A stretch of DNA of 64,000 nt, taken from NCBI RefSeq assembly GCF_030503435.1, contig NZ_JAUKPO010000025.1, positions 1 through 64,000 of the forward strand, read 5' to 3'. Both the position numbers and the translations under genes were made by a program. Of this stretch, positions 21,001 through 30,048 are shown piece after piece (position 1 is the stretch's first letter; each line of letters begins with the position of its first letter). The notes beneath the pieces were generated by a model. The model saw nothing but the letters and a program-made list of their open reading frames with translations. It ran no database searches and was not told where the DNA came from. The DNA comes from Rhodocytophaga aerolata. Lineage in GTDB: Bacteria; Bacteroidota; Bacteroidia; Cytophagales; 172606-1.

Positions 21001-21359
21001 ACCGAACTGATTACATGGGCTATTTCTATTGTTGGATGTACCAGATCAGACACCAAGGTATTAATAGTATCTATGCCTGTGCTCCAGGAGCCGCGGGCAT
21101 CGCTAAGCTCCAGCCGTTGGGTAAGTTTCCCTTGTTTACCAATGGTATTGCCTGCTTTAGTGAACTCATTCATCATGCGTTCATTCAGCTCTATAATATC
21201 ATTAAGCGTATCACAGATTTTACCACTAATCCCATATTGGTCTATAGGCATGCGAACGGAAAAATTTCCATTCTTCACTTCCATTAAGACTCTTAATAGT
21301 TCTTTATTGTCCAGAAAGTTAGAATCTTCCTGCACTCCATTACTTATATGTGTTTCCAT
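15057..21359 (-). CDS. Giant soluble hybrid histidine kinase with eleven HAMP-type repeats
   Basis: A 2100-residue protein without signal peptide or membrane segment. Order: a diverged HAMP region (about 15-162); eleven consecutive 92-residue HAMP-type repeats (163-1174); a GAF domain (about 1198-1336); a coiled coil (about 1340-1405); a histidine kinase core ([11 protein letters not shown] with H1415, [25 protein letters not shown]); and three receiver domains with phosphoacceptors near D1762, D1884 and D2031. The first receiver has LDIK in place of the usual D-x-x-M/L-P start but keeps the aspartate. The 92-residue poly-HAMP plan is the one known from fungal group III (Nik1-type) osmosensing kinases. 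It heads a minus-strand signalling cluster. Stimulus unknown; cytoplasmic sensing is inferred. Confidence 0.95.
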   Translation of the reverse strand: METHISNGVQEDSNFLDNKELLRVLMEVKNGNFSVRMPIDQYGISGKICDTLNDIIELNERMMNEFTKAGNTIGKQGKLTQRLELSDARGSWSTGIDTINTLVSDLVHPTIEIAHVISSVAKGNLSQEMPMEIEGNVLQGEFRRIGQEVNDMVKQLNLFSMEVTRVAREVGSEGKLGGQATVKGVGGVWKDLTDSVNQMAGNLTNQVRNIADVTTAIAKGDLSKKITVEARGELQEVKNTINTMVDQLNSFSSEVTRVALEVGTEGKLGGQATVRGVGGVWKDLTDSVNQMAGNLTAQVRNIAGVTTAVARGDLSKKITVDAKGELLELKNTINTMVDQLNSFSSEVTRVAREVGSEGKLGGQAEVKGVAGVWKDLTDNVNQLAGNLTVQLRDVSKVATAIASGDLTQKITVDVKGEILEIKNVINTMVDQLNSFSSEVTRVALEVGTEGKLGGQAQVKGVGGVWKDLTDSVNQMAGNLTNQVRNIAGVTTAVANGDLSRKITVDVKGEMLELKNTINTMVDQLNSFGSEVTRVALEVGTEGKLGGQATVKGVGGVWKDLTDSVNQMAGNLTAQVRNIAGVTTAVATGDLSKKITVDAKGELLELKNTINTMVDQLNSFSSEVTRVAREVGSEGQLGGQANVPGVGGTWKDLTDSVNQMASNLTNQVRNIADVTTAVAKGDLSKKIAVDVKGEMLELKNTINTMVDQLNSFGSEVTRVAREVGSEGQLGGQANVPGVGGTWKDLTDSVNKMADNLTNQVRNIAEVTTAVAKGDLSKKITVDVKGEMLELKNTINTMVDQLNSFASEVTRVASEVGSEGRLGGQATVKGVGGVWKDLTDSVNKMAGNLTSQLRNIADVSIAVANGDLSKKITVDVRGEILQLKETINTMVDQLRGFASEVTRVAREVGTDGKLGGQAFVPGVAGTWKDLTDSVNQMSGNLTSQVRNIAEVTKAVASGDLSKTVVIDVKGEMMDLKNTINTMVDQLNSFASEVTRVAREVGTEGKLGGQATVKGVGGVWKDLTDSVNQMASNLTGQVRGISKVVTSVAKGNLKQKLSINALGELAQLTDTINEMIDTLAVFADQVTTVAREVGVEGRLGGQASVPGASGTWKDLTENVNQLAANLTTQVRSISEVASAVTKGDLTRTIRVDAKGELEALKDTINQMIANLKETTLRNQEQDWLKSNLAKFTQMLQGQKDLNTVTNRILSELAQVVFAPYGAFYILQQNEDMQNKLKLFAAYAYKEDKNVPKEFAIGEGLVGQCAVEKERILLTNVPSEYIKISSALGEAKPLSLIVLPVLFETEVKAVIELASFESFSQTHLDFLSQLTESIGIVLNTIQTNSRTEELLTQSQSLADELRRTNEELQDKALLLVKQKEEVEAKNKEVEEARRSLEEKAEQLTITSKYKSEFLANMSHELRTPLNSLLILAQQLYENPEGNLSEKQVRFAKTIHSCGDDLIQLINDILDLSKIESGFITAEFLPVRFREVSSFVETTFKPISEAKHLRFNVVIDNNVPEVLQTDVQRLNQILKNLLSNAFKFTEKGEVKLRIYKAERNWKMRNSSLENAKNVVAFAISDTGIGIPRDKQNIIFEAFQQAEGSTSRKYGGTGLGLSISRGLAELLGGTIELESHVNQGSTFTLFLPLEGAPIGEKEMINKLLAGNKASDMDKSLVKSLTSVPGAGASSIENKHLEAVNEMINDLGDDRTNIQAQDKVLLVVEDDTRFARIMIEQAHEWGMKAVIATNHSEVFGFVNLYNPVAITLDIKLPDTSGWKVLDLFKSDLNYRHIPVYLISGEENRSLAYKRGAKGFFLKPLKNDDLKILFKDIEEASSKKVKNLLVIEDNEMDSSGIVKMLQGVNTKITIAETAKKAIQLLQKKSYDCIILDYMLPDMSGIELIKKINVEKREQQIPLIVYSAKEFSDKETAQLRQLAKNIILKDVKSLDLLLEETIKHLHLDHKALPTQQRKLIEGIRLKEDVLVGKNILVVDDDVRNLFALTTAFERYNINAITAESGKEAIQILNENSNIDIVLMDIMMPEMDGYETTQKIRRENKNSTLPIIAVTAKAMKGDRQKCIEAGASDYITKPVKIDQLLSLMRIWLYK
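17838..20873 (-). repeat. Eleven in-frame 276-bp tandem repeats encoding HAMP units
   Basis: The array is exactly 11 x 276 bp (3036 bp) with no indels, coding residues 163-1174 of the hybrid kinase. Each unit starts VTRVA.EVG (VTTVA in the last), contains LGGQA, WKDLT, N.NQ/KMA.NLT, GDL and INTMVDQL, and ends before the next VTR. Units differ by scattered substitutions; the first nine are closest, and the last two are more diverged. The near-identity makes the array a candidate for copy-number change by recombination. Confidence 0.95.
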
Positions 21360-21874
21360 TCACAGATGATTTAGGCTGGATTAAGAATGCTCAAAGTAGC
21401 AAAATTTTTATAAATGTTAGTAGTATTTTGGTTTTTATAGATTTACTGTTAGAAGCCATCCAGTGTAGGTATCAATCACTGGAGTACGTATTTTTTCTAC
21501 CTATAAAAACATAGCAATTTACAGATATTATCTGTTATGCTGAGAGGCATATAGCTTGGAAGTAAGTTTTTGAGTAAAAAGAGAGAAACTGTTCATTACA
21601 ATTATGAATAACAAATAAGACTTTTCTTTATATCAATACTTATTTCCCTAAGTTAGCTAGTTGAAAAAGAATATGCTTGATTTATTTAACTCTACTGATT
21701 CTATAGATTTCTTTTGAATTCTATATCTTTGCCAGGATATTGTATGGCGAGGCTTGATTAGGGCAGGCATCCGGTTATTTCCTGCCAGACTTCCTGTATT
21801 GTATAAGTCGTTTTGATATATTTCATCAGAGTACCTATTTGCTTCTGATAAGCTAACTATTCTATTTTGCAACT
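21360..21874. other. Intergenic region upstream of cysN, no cysD
   Basis: About 515 bases between the leftward giant kinase and rightward cysN. It is AT-rich with no believable gene; a 71-codon minus-strand frame (21657-21872) has no supporting feature. A near-match to the -7 box (TATTTTG) lies just before the cysN start. No remnant of cysD is visible. Confidence 0.5.
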
Positions 21875-23140
21875 ATGACACAAACAAACTATCTGGATAT
21901 GGACCTGCTGCGGTTTACTACTGCAGGCAGCGTGGACGACGGTAAGAGTACTCTTATTGGCCGGTTATTGTACGATTCTAAATCTATTTTTGAAGATCAG
22001 CTGGAAGCTATTGAACGAAGCAGCAAGCAACGCGGTGATGGATATGTGAATCTGGCTTTGCTGACAGATGGCCTCCGGGCAGAACGTGAACAGGGAATTA
22101 CTATTGATGTAGCTTACCGGTACTTTGCTACGCCAAAGCGTAAATTTATTATTGCCGATACTCCGGGCCATATCCAATATACCCGCAACATGGTTACGGG
22201 AGCTTCTACGGCTAACTTAGCCATTGTATTGGTAGATGCCCGCCATGGGGTAGTAGAACAAACCTGCCGCCATGCATTTATTGCATCTTTGCTACAAATA
22301 AAGCATTTAGTGCTGTGCGTGAATAAAATGGACCTGGTAGAGTACAAGCAGGAAATATTTGAGAAAATAAAAGCCGATTTTCAGGCATTTGCTTCTAAGC
22401 TTTCTGTTCCGGATATTCACTACATCCCTATAAGTGCCTTAAATGGCGATAATGTGGTGGATAAATCTACCCGGATGGATTGGTATGGTGGATCTACGTT
22501 AATGTATACGTTAGAAAATGTACATATTGCCAGTGACCTCAATCATGTGGATAGCCGTTTTCCGGTACAATGGGTGATCCGGCCACAATCCGAACAATAT
22601 CATGATTTCCGGGGATATGCTGGACGTGTTGAAGGAGGTATATTCAAAGCAGGAGACGAAGTAATGGCTTTACCTTCCGGTTTTACTACTACTATTAAAA
22701 GCATTGAAACATTTGATGGCCCGGTGACAGAGGCTTTTCCTCCGATGTCAGTCGTAATGACCTTGAATGATGAAATTGATATAAGCCGGGGAGACATGCT
22801 TGTAAAACCCAATAACCAGCCGGAGGTAAGCCAGGATATTGAAATAATGCTTTGCTGGCTGAATGAGAAAAAACTACAACCGGGAGGTAAGTATGGCATC
22901 AGGCATACTACCAAAGAAGCCCGCTGTGTGGTAAAAGATGTACGCTATAAAATAAACATTAACACCTTGCACCGGGTAGAAGACGACCGTACGATTGGGC
23001 TGAATGATATTGGCCGTGTATTGATTCGTACTACTCAACCACTCTTGTACGATAGTTATAGCCGGAACCGTTTTACAGGTAGCCTCATTCTGGTAGATGA
23101 ATTTACTAATGAAACCGTAGCTGCCGGAATGATCATTTAA
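21875..23140 (+). CDS. cysN: Sulfate adenylyltransferase subunit 1 (GTPase)
   Basis: A 421-residue translational-GTPase-family protein that forms the regulatory subunit of ATP sulfurylase and drives APS synthesis by GTP hydrolysis. G motifs: GSVDDGKST (G1), DTPGH (G3), NKMD (G4) and SAL (G5). The EF-Tu-like beta-barrel domains follow, including the VEGGIFKAGDEVMALPSG segment. There is no fused APS kinase (CysC). The usual partner gene cysD normally sits immediately upstream but is absent here, as are cysH and cysC; the region before it is empty. The call is secure; the solitary location is the oddity. Confidence 0.92.
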   Translation: MTQTNYLDMDLLRFTTAGSVDDGKSTLIGRLLYDSKSIFEDQLEAIERSSKQRGDGYVNLALLTDGLRAEREQGITIDVAYRYFATPKRKFIIADTPGHIQYTRNMVTGASTANLAIVLVDARHGVVEQTCRHAFIASLLQIKHLVLCVNKMDLVEYKQEIFEKIKADFQAFASKLSVPDIHYIPISALNGDNVVDKSTRMDWYGGSTLMYTLENVHIASDLNHVDSRFPVQWVIRPQSEQYHDFRGYAGRVEGGIFKAGDEVMALPSGFTTTIKSIETFDGPVTEAFPPMSVVMTLNDEIDISRGDMLVKPNNQPEVSQDIEIMLCWLNEKKLQPGGKYGIRHTTKEARCVVKDVRYKININTLHRVEDDRTIGLNDIGRVLIRTTQPLLYDSYSRNRFTGSLILVDEFTNETVAAGMII

Positions 23141-23200
23141 ACAGGAATTTGGCTATTTTGTTACTTTGTTTAAATTTTTACAAAAATCTTACATAACATA

Positions 23201-23235
23201 AAAAGGGAGCAGTAATTTTTCTGCTCCCTTTTTAT
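23201..23235. terminator. Bidirectional terminator between cysN and the metallopeptidase gene
   Basis: AAAAGGGAGCAG (23201-23212) pairs with CTGCTCCCTTTT (23221-23232) around an 8-nt loop. T-runs follow the stem on both strands, so it can end both convergent genes. Confidence 0.9.
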
Positions 23236-23252
23236 TTAATATGGATGATAGT

Positions 23253-24263
23253 TTAGTTGACAATACTTAACACCTTTTTCATCAATTTTGATGTCTTAGA
23301 TTCCTTTATTTCCGGCTTGGGACGTTCGATAACCAATACCTGATTTTGTTTCTCAGTTGGAATCCAGTTTTTCCAGTCTTTCTCAAACTTACTGTGCTGA
23401 CCCGGATAATAAATATCAATTGCCCGTACGGAAGCTAGTTTATCCGATTGTTTCTTATAAAAATAGTGAAGACAATCTTTAATAAAGGCTTGTCCTTCGT
23501 TGTTGGACATTAAGAAGTAAACCATAGACCAGGCCAGGGCACGTGGTTGGTCAGATAAATTATTTTCTTTATCCCACTCTTCATTGTATTTACCTAAATA
23601 GGCTTGTAACTCAGGCATTTTGCCAGTCTCCAGCCATTTTTTTGTTTTCTCGTCTTTAATGATCTGCGGCTTAATCTGTACTTCTTTACCAGATACATCC
23701 ATGTTCTCGAAATACTCAGATAATCCTTCGTTAATCCATTTCGGACAATTTTCAGCATTGCTTCTCAGCAGCAGATGGCTGGTTTCATGAAACAAGGTAC
23801 TCAGAAACTGATCTTCATTTTTGTTCTTCCATACTACAGCTTCTTTTAAGCTATGAATATATAAACCAATATTAGAACCAGTAGTACTTGGGGATGCTTT
23901 GCGGATATATTTTTTATAAGCATTTATGTCTTCAAACACCCTGATTTTCACAACCAAACTTGGCGGAAACTGGTAGGCAAATTTTGTTTCATAAAAGTTG
24001 TACAAAAAGTTAACCCCTCTTCTTATTTTAACGTTAGACTCTGCATCCAGCTGAAAATCTTCTGCAATTACCTCGATAGGTGGCTCAGCAACTTTATAGC
24101 TGGCATATTTTGCAGTAGCAGCTGTTTCATAATGTCTGGCGTCTTTTGATGCAGATTGAGAAGCAGTTGTACAACTATTTGTTACAAAACACGAAGAAAC
24201 AATTAGACTTAAACCGAGAAAAACTCTTTTAGGCAGCAATGGGGCGATAAACATGGCAAACAA
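23253..24263 (-). CDS. Lipoprotein gluzincin-like metallopeptidase (DUF1570-like)
   Basis: A 336-residue exported protein. The N-terminus has a hydrophobic stretch and a lipobox VSSC (C25; C31 is an alternative), so it is probably a lipoprotein. The zinc site reads HETSH (159-163) with a downstream NEGLSEYFE (E179, E183), the gluzincin arrangement seen in DUF1570-type peptidases. The rest is mostly helical and Lys-rich. Expected to act in the periplasm or on the outer membrane; the substrate is unknown. Convergent with cysN across a shared terminator. Confidence 0.75.
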   Translation of the reverse strand: MFAMFIAPLLPKRVFLGLSLIVSSCFVTNSCTTASQSASKDARHYETAATAKYASYKVAEPPIEVIAEDFQLDAESNVKIRRGVNFLYNFYETKFAYQFPPSLVVKIRVFEDINAYKKYIRKASPSTTGSNIGLYIHSLKEAVVWKNKNEDQFLSTLFHETSHLLLRSNAENCPKWINEGLSEYFENMDVSGKEVQIKPQIIKDEKTKKWLETGKMPELQAYLGKYNEEWDKENNLSDQPRALAWSMVYFLMSNNEGQAFIKDCLHYFYKKQSDKLASVRAIDIYYPGQHSKFEKDWKNWIPTEKQNQVLVIERPKPEIKESKTSKLMKKVLSIVN

Positions 24264-24386
24264 TCAAGAAATAATATATTGAACTCTGAAAATTAGTATT
24301 ACATAGTTAGTACATATTTCTTTTTTTTGCAGGCTAAAATTTGGCTATATCATACACCAGCAATATTCTGCTGAAACAGAAAAGTT

Positions 24387-24435
24387 ACGCCCTGTGATAC
24401 TAATAAATGGGTAATTTACTAGTATCACAGGGCGT
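24387..24435 (-). terminator. 16-bp perfect hairpin after the Nfu-type gene
   Basis: A perfect 16-bp inverted repeat (24387-24402 with 24420-24435) around a 17-nt loop lies 44 nt past the stop of the Nfu gene. On the minus strand the tail is only AACTTTTC, a weak U-tract. It could equally be an operator-like palindrome upstream of the metallopeptidase gene. Confidence 0.6.
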
Positions 24436-24479
24436 GCCAGAAACGTGTGTTTCCAGTATTTTTCTAATAATTATTTGGA

Positions 24480-25070
24480 TTAAACTCCTTCGGCTACTAC
24501 TTCTTTCACTTCATCCGGTAACATTCGCTTAAGTAAATTCTCAATTCCTGCCTTTAATGTAAGAGTAGACGATGGGCAACCGCTGCAAGATCCCTGTAAC
24601 AACACTTTTACGGTACCTTCATGGTAAGAATGAAAATTAATGGCTCCTCCATCCGATTCAACTGCCGGACGGACGTATTCATCTAACAAATGCTTGATTT
24701 TCTGTACTACTTCCGGGTCTTGGTCTGTACCTGCCGCTTCAGAAGACTTATACTCCTCTACCCTCTTTGCCGTTAGAATAGGCCGGTTATCTTCCATATA
24801 TTCTTTTATAAACTTTTTCAGGGGTAGTAGTACATCGTCCCATGAAGTGCTCTCATCCTTTGTAACCGTTACAAAATTGTTCATTAAGAATACTCTTCTT
24901 ACATAAGGAAGCTCAAAAAGAGCTATAGCCAGCGGAGAATCTGTGGCACTTTGTGCATCCGGAAAGTCAATGGAAGTATTGTCAGGAACCAGCATGTAGT
25001 TCAACACAAACTTCATAGAGTTGGGGTTGGGATTGGATTCCGTATAAACATTTACATATTTTTTTAACAT
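24480..25070 (-). CDS. Nfu-type iron-sulfur cluster carrier
   Basis: A 196-residue protein with an N-terminal Nfu/NifU scaffold domain (about 5-95, TESNPNPNSMKF) and a C-terminal NifU-like domain (about 120-190) that carries the cluster-binding pair in GSCSGCPSS (C162 and C165). Such proteins bind a 4Fe-4S cluster and pass it to apoproteins in the cytoplasm. The two-domain layout matches the Nfu class that many Bacteroidota encode. It stands alone between two strong hairpins. Confidence 0.9.
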   Translation of the reverse strand: MLKKYVNVYTESNPNPNSMKFVLNYMLVPDNTSIDFPDAQSATDSPLAIALFELPYVRRVFLMNNFVTVTKDESTSWDDVLLPLKKFIKEYMEDNRPILTAKRVEEYKSSEAAGTDQDPEVVQKIKHLLDEYVRPAVESDGGAINFHSYHEGTVKVLLQGSCSGCPSSTLTLKAGIENLLKRMLPDEVKEVVAEGV

Positions 25071-25211
25071 ATACGTAATAATTAAAGTGTGTGCAAAGCA
25101 GTTCTATGTATCTATGCAAGGACTGATTTTCAAATTTAGTTCTTTTCCTCTGCAATTTCTGTCTAAAAAATAAGATTGCTTGCCTGGCGGATTTCCTATA
25201 GAGCTATAAAT

Positions 25212-25245
25212 AAAAAGAGGCTGCCGGATGGGGCAGCCTCTTTTT
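25212..25245 (-). terminator. Terminator after rpmA
   Basis: AAAAAGAGGCTGCC (25212-25225) pairs perfectly with GGCAGCCTCTTTTT (25232-25245) around a 6-nt loop. The T-run on the minus strand makes it a classical intrinsic terminator 16 nt past rpmA. Confidence 0.92.
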
Positions 25246-25261
25246 ATATGTGTATGCAAAG

Positions 25262-25540
25262 TTATTCAGCGGCTACGGCTACTTCTTCTGCCGCTATGAT
25301 ATGAACAACTGATCTGTCTTTTATACCTTTCTTGAACAAAACAGTACCGTCTACCAATGCAAACAAGGTATGGTCTTTACCAATGCCTACATTAATTCCA
25401 GGGTGATGTTTTGTACCTCTCTGGCGTATAATAATATTGCCGGCTTTGGCAACTTGTCCGCCATATATCTTTACGCCCAGACGTTTACTGTGCGATTCTC
25501 TACCGTTACGGGAACTACCCGCGCCTTTTTTGTGTGCCAT
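25262..25540 (-). CDS. rpmA: 50S ribosomal protein L27
   Basis: A 92-residue L27. The N-terminus reads [16 protein letters not shown], which shows it lacks the cleavable extension found in Firmicutes L27. The conserved [12 protein letters not shown] core follows. It lies 32 nt after rplU, the normal order, and is closed by an intrinsic terminator. L27 reaches the peptidyl transferase centre with its N-terminal tail. Confidence 0.97.
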   Translation of the reverse strand: MAHKKGAGSSRNGRESHSKRLGVKIYGGQVAKAGNIIIRQRGTKHHPGINVGIGKDHTLFALVDGTVLFKKGIKDRSVVHIIAAEEVAVAAE

Positions 25541-25572
25541 GGTATTATAAAGTTTTTAGCTTTTGCGATTTA

Positions 25573-25884
25573 CTACAAGGTAATGTCTTCGATCAGAACT
25601 TTGGTGAACTGCTGACGATGACCTATCTTTTTACGGTAACCTTTTCTTCTTCTTTTTTTGAAGACGATTACTTTTTCACCTTTTACGTGTTCCAGAATTT
25701 TTCCGGAAATTGAGGCTCCCGAGACAGTAGGCGCACCTACGGATATCTCCCCGCCATTATCGACAAGTAATACTTTGTCGAACACAATGCCAGCGCCTGC
25801 TTCTCCTGCCAACCTGTGGACATAAAGAAACCGATCTTTTTCTACTTTAAATTGCTGACCTGCGATATCTACAATTGCGTACAT
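25573..25884 (-). CDS. rplU: 50S ribosomal protein L21
   Basis: A 103-residue L21 starting MYAIVDIAGQQFKVEKD and containing the basic KKRRRKGYRKKIGHRQQFT segment near the C-terminus. A longer frame opens at 25920, but the promoter -7 box covers 25918-25925, so that codon lies at the very edge of the transcript. The ATG at 25884 gives the normal L21 N-terminus. First gene of the rplU-rpmA operon. Confidence 0.96.
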   Translation of the reverse strand: MYAIVDIAGQQFKVEKDRFLYVHRLAGEAGAGIVFDKVLLVDNGGEISVGAPTVSGASISGKILEHVKGEKVIVFKKRRRKGYRKKIGHRQQFTKVLIEDITL

Positions 25885-25917
25885 GTAATTGTTTGTTAAC
25901 TTTTTGAAAATGGACTG

Positions 25918-25948
25918 CAAATCTAGAAATAAGATCCCTAATTACAAA
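25918..25948 (-). promoter_or_regulatory. rplU-rpmA promoter
   Basis: On the minus strand, TTTG (25945-25948), a 19-nt spacer and TAGATTTG (25918-25925) match the Bacteroidota primary sigma consensus exactly. Transcription should start near 25914, leaving a leader of about 30 nt. The -7 box and the following GCA are the same as in the array at 121-415. Confidence 0.85.
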
Positions 25949-26023
25949 GTGATTCAGCTACAATTAAATATTTTTTAATATACACCTGGATATCAATGTA
26001 TTGAAATACAAAAAATTAACTGG

Positions 26024-26064
26024 TTGTGCACACTTATCCACATCTTATCCAGCAGTTATCCACA
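26024..26064 (+). promoter_or_regulatory. Cluster of DnaA boxes upstream of nrdB
   Basis: Three direct repeats spaced exactly 11 bp apart: TTATCCACA (26034-26042), TTATCCAGC (26045-26053) and TTATCCACA (26056-26064). A related TTGTGCACA lies at 26024-26032. The first and third match the DnaA box consensus TTATNCACA. One helical turn of spacing places the boxes on one face, just upstream of the nrdB promoter. DnaA is known to regulate nrdAB in E. coli through promoter-proximal boxes. A replication origin is the main alternative. Confidence 0.75.
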
Positions 26065-26097
26065 TTAATTTGTTGAAAACAATTCTAATGTGTATCC

Positions 26098-26105
26098 TAT
26101 TTTTG
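26098..26105 (+). promoter_or_regulatory. nrdB promoter -7 element
   Basis: TATTTTTG is a perfect TAnnTTTG box. Upstream, TTTG (26069-26072) is 25 nt away and GTTG (26072-26075) 22 nt away, a little longer than ideal. The DnaA boxes end five bases before this -33 region. The leader to the nrdB ATG would be about 90 nt. Confidence 0.6.
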
Positions 26106-26200
26106 TAGTAGAACTTTTTGGGGTTTTGTTTGTCTGGTATATAAATGTAGCGTAGAATTACCCCAATCAATATTTCCAATACCATTAAACCTATACTTCT

Positions 26201-27181
26201 ATGAGCCAACCTCTCAATAACGAGCCACTATTGCAGGAAAACAAAAACCGCTTTGTACTTTTTCCGATTCAGCACGACGATATTTGGAAAATGTATAAGC
26301 AGGCCGAAGCCAGTTTCTGGACAGCCGAAGAAATAGACCTCTCCCCTGACCTCAAAGACTGGGAAAAGCTGAATGATGGCGAAAGGCATTTTATTTCACA
26401 TGTATTGGCCTTCTTTGCAGCTAGCGACGGAATTGTAAATGAAAACCTGGCAACTAACTTTATGAATGAAGTGCAGTTTCCGGAAGCTAAGTGTTTTTAT
26501 GGGTTCCAGATTATGATGGAAAATATCCACTCAGAAACCTACTCCTTATTAATAGATACCTATATTAAAGATTCCAGAGAGAAAGATAAATTATTTAATG
26601 CCCTGGAAACTGTGCCATGTGTAGGTAAAAAAGGTGAATGGGCATTGAAGTGGATTGAGAGTGGGAGCTTTATCGAACGCTTAATTGCATTTGCAGCGGT
26701 AGAAGGGATATTTTTCTCTGGTAGTTTCTGTTCCATCTTCTGGCTGAAGAAAAGAGGGTTGATGCCTGGGCTAAGCTTCTCTAACCAGCTGATCTCCCGC
26801 GACGAAGGATTGCACTGCGAATTTGCTTGCCTGCTATATAATAATTATATAGTAAACAAAGTATCACAGGAACGTGTATATGAAATTATAACAGACGCAG
26901 TAGCAATTGAAAAGGAATTTATAACAGAAGCATTACCAGTTGGTTTGATCGGTATGAATGCCAACTTAATGTCACAATATATAGAGTATGTAGCCGATTT
27001 CTGGCTTACCCGCTTAGGATATGCCAAGTATTACAATACTGCCAATCCGTTCGATTTTATGGATGCTATCTCTCTCCAGGGCAAAACTAACTTCTTTGAA
27101 AACCGCGTAGCCGAATACCAGAAGGCTGGCGTAATGAATGAAAAAGAATCAGTAAAATTCAGTTTAGATGAAGACTTCTAG
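26201..27181 (+). CDS. nrdB: Class Ia ribonucleotide reductase small subunit
   Basis: A 326-residue R2 subunit that holds the di-iron centre and tyrosyl radical. The motif [15 protein letters not shown] resembles the eukaryotic-type R2 sequence; Y100 is the probable radical tyrosine, and D46, E107 and H110 are among the likely iron ligands. FWTAEEIDL and DGIVNENL are also conserved in this group. The C-terminal tail that docks to the large subunit is present (KFSLDEDF). nrdA follows 244 nt later behind a hairpin. DnaA boxes upstream suggest cell-cycle control. Confidence 0.95.
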   Translation: MSQPLNNEPLLQENKNRFVLFPIQHDDIWKMYKQAEASFWTAEEIDLSPDLKDWEKLNDGERHFISHVLAFFAASDGIVNENLATNFMNEVQFPEAKCFYGFQIMMENIHSETYSLLIDTYIKDSREKDKLFNALETVPCVGKKGEWALKWIESGSFIERLIAFAAVEGIFFSGSFCSIFWLKKRGLMPGLSFSNQLISRDEGLHCEFACLLYNNYIVNKVSQERVYEIITDAVAIEKEFITEALPVGLIGMNANLMSQYIEYVADFWLTRLGYAKYYNTANPFDFMDAISLQGKTNFFENRVAEYQKAGVMNEKESVKFSLDEDF

Positions 27182-27203
27182 AAGCTTTTTGTAAACTGGT
27201 TGT

Positions 27204-27238
27204 AAAAGCCCTGCTTTACTTTCTATAGTAGGGCTTTT
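27204..27238 (+). terminator. Hairpin after nrdB
   Basis: AAAAGCCCTGCT (27204-27215) pairs with AGTAGGGCTTTT (27227-27238) with one G-U pair and an 11-nt loop. Only a short T-run follows. It would separate or attenuate nrdB and nrdA. Confidence 0.75.
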
Positions 27239-27425
27239 AATTTTCCCTTATCATTCCCTAATCACTTTCCTTATAAAAGTATATTTCTTTTTTTTGTATC
27301 CATATATTAAAATTTAACAAAAAAATTTAGTTACTTTCATGACACATTCGTTTTAAGTTACGTAATACACTTAAAATGCATGGATCAATAGATTTTATTA
27401 TTCATTCACCCATAACCTTAAATCT

Positions 27426-29819
27426 ATGTTTGTAATCAAAAGAGACGGAAGACGCGAGTCTGTCAAGTTCGACAAGATCACAGCCAGAATTGAAAGGCTT
27501 AGTTATGGTTTAGATACTAACTATGTACAGCCAGTAGAAATTGCTAAAAAAGTAATTGCCGGCTTATATGATGGCGTAACCACAGCTGAACTTGATAATT
27601 TGGCAGCCGAAACAGCGGCTTCCATGACTACCACGCACCCGGATTATGCCATATTAGCCGCGCGTATTGCTGTGTCTAACTTGCATAAAACCACCAGCAA
27701 GTCTTTTTCCAACACCATGAAAAGGCTTTACACCTATATAGATCCAAAAACTGGTGAGAATGCTTCGATGATCTCTAAGGAGGTATATGAAGTGGTGCGG
27801 AAGAATGCAGCTCTTTTGGATTCAAGTATTATCTACGACCGTGATTTTAGCTACGATTATTTTGGTTTCAAAACCTTAGAAAAGTCGTATTTGTTGAGAA
27901 TTGATGGCAAAGTAGCCGAACGTCCGCAGCAAATGCTGATGCGTGTGGCCGTAGGCATTCATATGGATGATATGGAAGCAGCTATTGAAACCTACAATCT
28001 GCTGTCAGAGAAATGGTTTACCCATGCTACGCCTACCCTGTTCAACGCAGGTACACCGAAACCGCAACTTTCCAGCTGTTTCCTGCTTACCATGCAGAAC
28101 GACAGTATTGATGGAATTTATGATACATTAAAGCAATGCGCTAAAATTTCCCAGTCTGCTGGCGGTATTGGTTTAAGCATCCATAATGTACGGGCTACTG
28201 GTTCTTATATCAAAGGTACCAATGGCACGTCTAATGGTATCATTCCCATGCTGAAAGTGTTTAATGACACAGCCCGTTATGTAGACCAGGGGGGCGGTAA
28301 ACGCAAAGGCGCTTTTGCTATCTATTTAGAGCCTTGGCATGCAGATATTTTTGAATTCCTGGATCTGAAAAAGAACCACGGCAAAGAAGAATTACGTGCC
28401 CGTGACCTGTTCTATGCTCTTTGGATTCCTGACCTGTTCATGAAGCGGGTAGAAGAGAACAGCACCTGGTCGCTGATGTGCCCCAACGAATGCCCTGGCT
28501 TGGCCGATTGCTATGGCGATGACTTCGAAAAATTGTATGAAAAATACGAACGCGAAGGCAGAGCCCGTAAAACTATAAAAGCACAGGAATTGTGGTTTGA
28601 AATTCTGGAATCGCAGACAGAAACAGGTACACCGTATGTTTTGTTTAAAGACCACGCCAACCGCAAGTCTAACCAAAAGAACCTGGGTACCATTAAATCT
28701 TCCAACCTGTGTACCGAAATCATGGAGTATACCTCCAATGACGAAGTAGCTGTTTGTAACCTGGCTTCTATTGCCTTGCCAAAATTTGTAGTAGATGGCA
28801 AATTCGACCACCAGCAGTTATTAGAAGTTACCAAAGTAGCTACTAAAAACCTGAACAAGATCATAGATATTAATTACTATCCGGTTCCGCAAGCCAGAAA
28901 CTCCAACATGCGCCACCGCCCTATTGGCTTAGGTGTACAAGGATTGGCAGATGCCTTTATTATGCTGCGTATGCCTTTCGAGTCAGATGAAGCGCAAGGG
29001 CTAAACCGTGATATTTTTGAAACTATTTATTTTGGCGCACTAACCGCTTCTATGGAACTAGCCAAGAAACATGGTCCATACGAAACGTTTAAAGGCTCGC
29101 CTATTTCTAAAGGCATCTTCCAGTTTGATATGTGGGGTGTAGAACCCAAATCTGGCCGTTGGGACTGGAATGGCTTACGTAAAGAAATTAAGCAGTATGG
29201 TGTACGCAACTCTTTATTGCTGGCTCCTATGCCTACTGCTTCTACCTCTCAGATATTAGGTAACAATGAATGTTTTGAACCCTATACTTCCAACATTTAC
29301 ACCCGCCGTGTACTGTCAGGTGAGTTTACTGTGGTGAACAAACATCTATTAAAAGACCTGGTACGGCTGAACCTGTGGAATGAGCAGATGAAGAACAAAG
29401 TAATTAAGTCTAACGGTTCTATTCAAAATATCCCTGAAATACCACAGCATATTAAAGACCTGTACAAAACTGTATGGGAAATTAAGCAGAAAACCATTAT
29501 AGATATGGCTGCTGACCGGGGTGCCTTCATCTGCCAGAGCCAAAGCCTGAACATCCACATTCAGGACCCGAACTTCGGAAAGCTGACTTCTATGCACTTC
29601 TACGCCTGGAAAAAAGGCCTGAAGACTGGTATGTATTACCTGCGTACCAAAGCAGCTGCCGATGCGGTGAAGTTTACTGTAGTAGAAAAACAAGCCGAAG
29701 TAGCCTTGCAACCCGTACTCCTAAGCCAGGACGAAATGGTTCGCGCGAAAGAGCAAAATGCCAATGACATGACCTGCTCCCTGGACGATCCGGAAGGATG
29801 CGAGGCCTGCGGAAGCTAG
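27426..29819 (+). CDS. nrdA: Class Ia ribonucleotide reductase large subunit
   Basis: A 797-residue R1 subunit that reduces ribonucleoside diphosphates. An N-terminal ATP-cone (about 1-95, beginning [16 protein letters not shown]) indicates allosteric activity control by ATP/dATP. Core motifs include LSSCFLL (first active-site cysteine), [15 protein letters not shown] and the [13 protein letters not shown] loop. The extreme C-terminus, GCEACGS, provides the redox-relay cysteine pair (C792, C795). Length is normal. It follows nrdB and ends in a strong terminator. Confidence 0.96.
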   Translation: MFVIKRDGRRESVKFDKITARIERLSYGLDTNYVQPVEIAKKVIAGLYDGVTTAELDNLAAETAASMTTTHPDYAILAARIAVSNLHKTTSKSFSNTMKRLYTYIDPKTGENASMISKEVYEVVRKNAALLDSSIIYDRDFSYDYFGFKTLEKSYLLRIDGKVAERPQQMLMRVAVGIHMDDMEAAIETYNLLSEKWFTHATPTLFNAGTPKPQLSSCFLLTMQNDSIDGIYDTLKQCAKISQSAGGIGLSIHNVRATGSYIKGTNGTSNGIIPMLKVFNDTARYVDQGGGKRKGAFAIYLEPWHADIFEFLDLKKNHGKEELRARDLFYALWIPDLFMKRVEENSTWSLMCPNECPGLADCYGDDFEKLYEKYEREGRARKTIKAQELWFEILESQTETGTPYVLFKDHANRKSNQKNLGTIKSSNLCTEIMEYTSNDEVAVCNLASIALPKFVVDGKFDHQQLLEVTKVATKNLNKIIDINYYPVPQARNSNMRHRPIGLGVQGLADAFIMLRMPFESDEAQGLNRDIFETIYFGALTASMELAKKHGPYETFKGSPISKGIFQFDMWGVEPKSGRWDWNGLRKEIKQYGVRNSLLLAPMPTASTSQILGNNECFEPYTSNIYTRRVLSGEFTVVNKHLLKDLVRLNLWNEQMKNKVIKSNGSIQNIPEIPQHIKDLYKTVWEIKQKTIIDMAADRGAFICQSQSLNIHIQDPNFGKLTSMHFYAWKKGLKTGMYYLRTKAAADAVKFTVVEKQAEVALQPVLLSQDEMVRAKEQNANDMTCSLDDPEGCEACGS

Positions 29820-29850
29820 TAAAGATAAATGTTCTGTACTCTATTGCACA

Positions 29851-29886
29851 CAAAAAGCGCAGCCCCTGGCTGCGCTTTTTGTTTTT
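29851..29886 (+). terminator. Intrinsic terminator after nrdA
   Basis: A 14-bp perfect stem (29851-29864 with 29868-29881) closes a 3-nt loop and is followed by a T-run. Its position 32 nt past nrdA and its U-tract make it a strong terminator. Confidence 0.92.
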
Positions 29887-30048
29887 ATACTGTTTGTCTA
29901 TAGGTAGAAATTTTTCTTATTATCTCCTTTTACCCACATTAAGATTCCAAAAAACGTTCAAAATTTCTAAAGCCTGCAATAGGTAGTATAAAAACGACTT
30001 GGTAAAATCTCAAAATTTCCACACTTTCCGATTTCGTCAATCTAAATT

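Noticed and set aside
21657-21872. 71-codon minus-strand frame upstream of cysN
   Set aside because: No domain, no promoter or terminator and ordinary intergenic composition.
25921-26200. Replication origin instead of promoter
   Set aside because: Few boxes, placed right next to the nrdB promoter; no dnaA or dnaN nearby. Cannot be excluded without GC skew over the whole chromosome.
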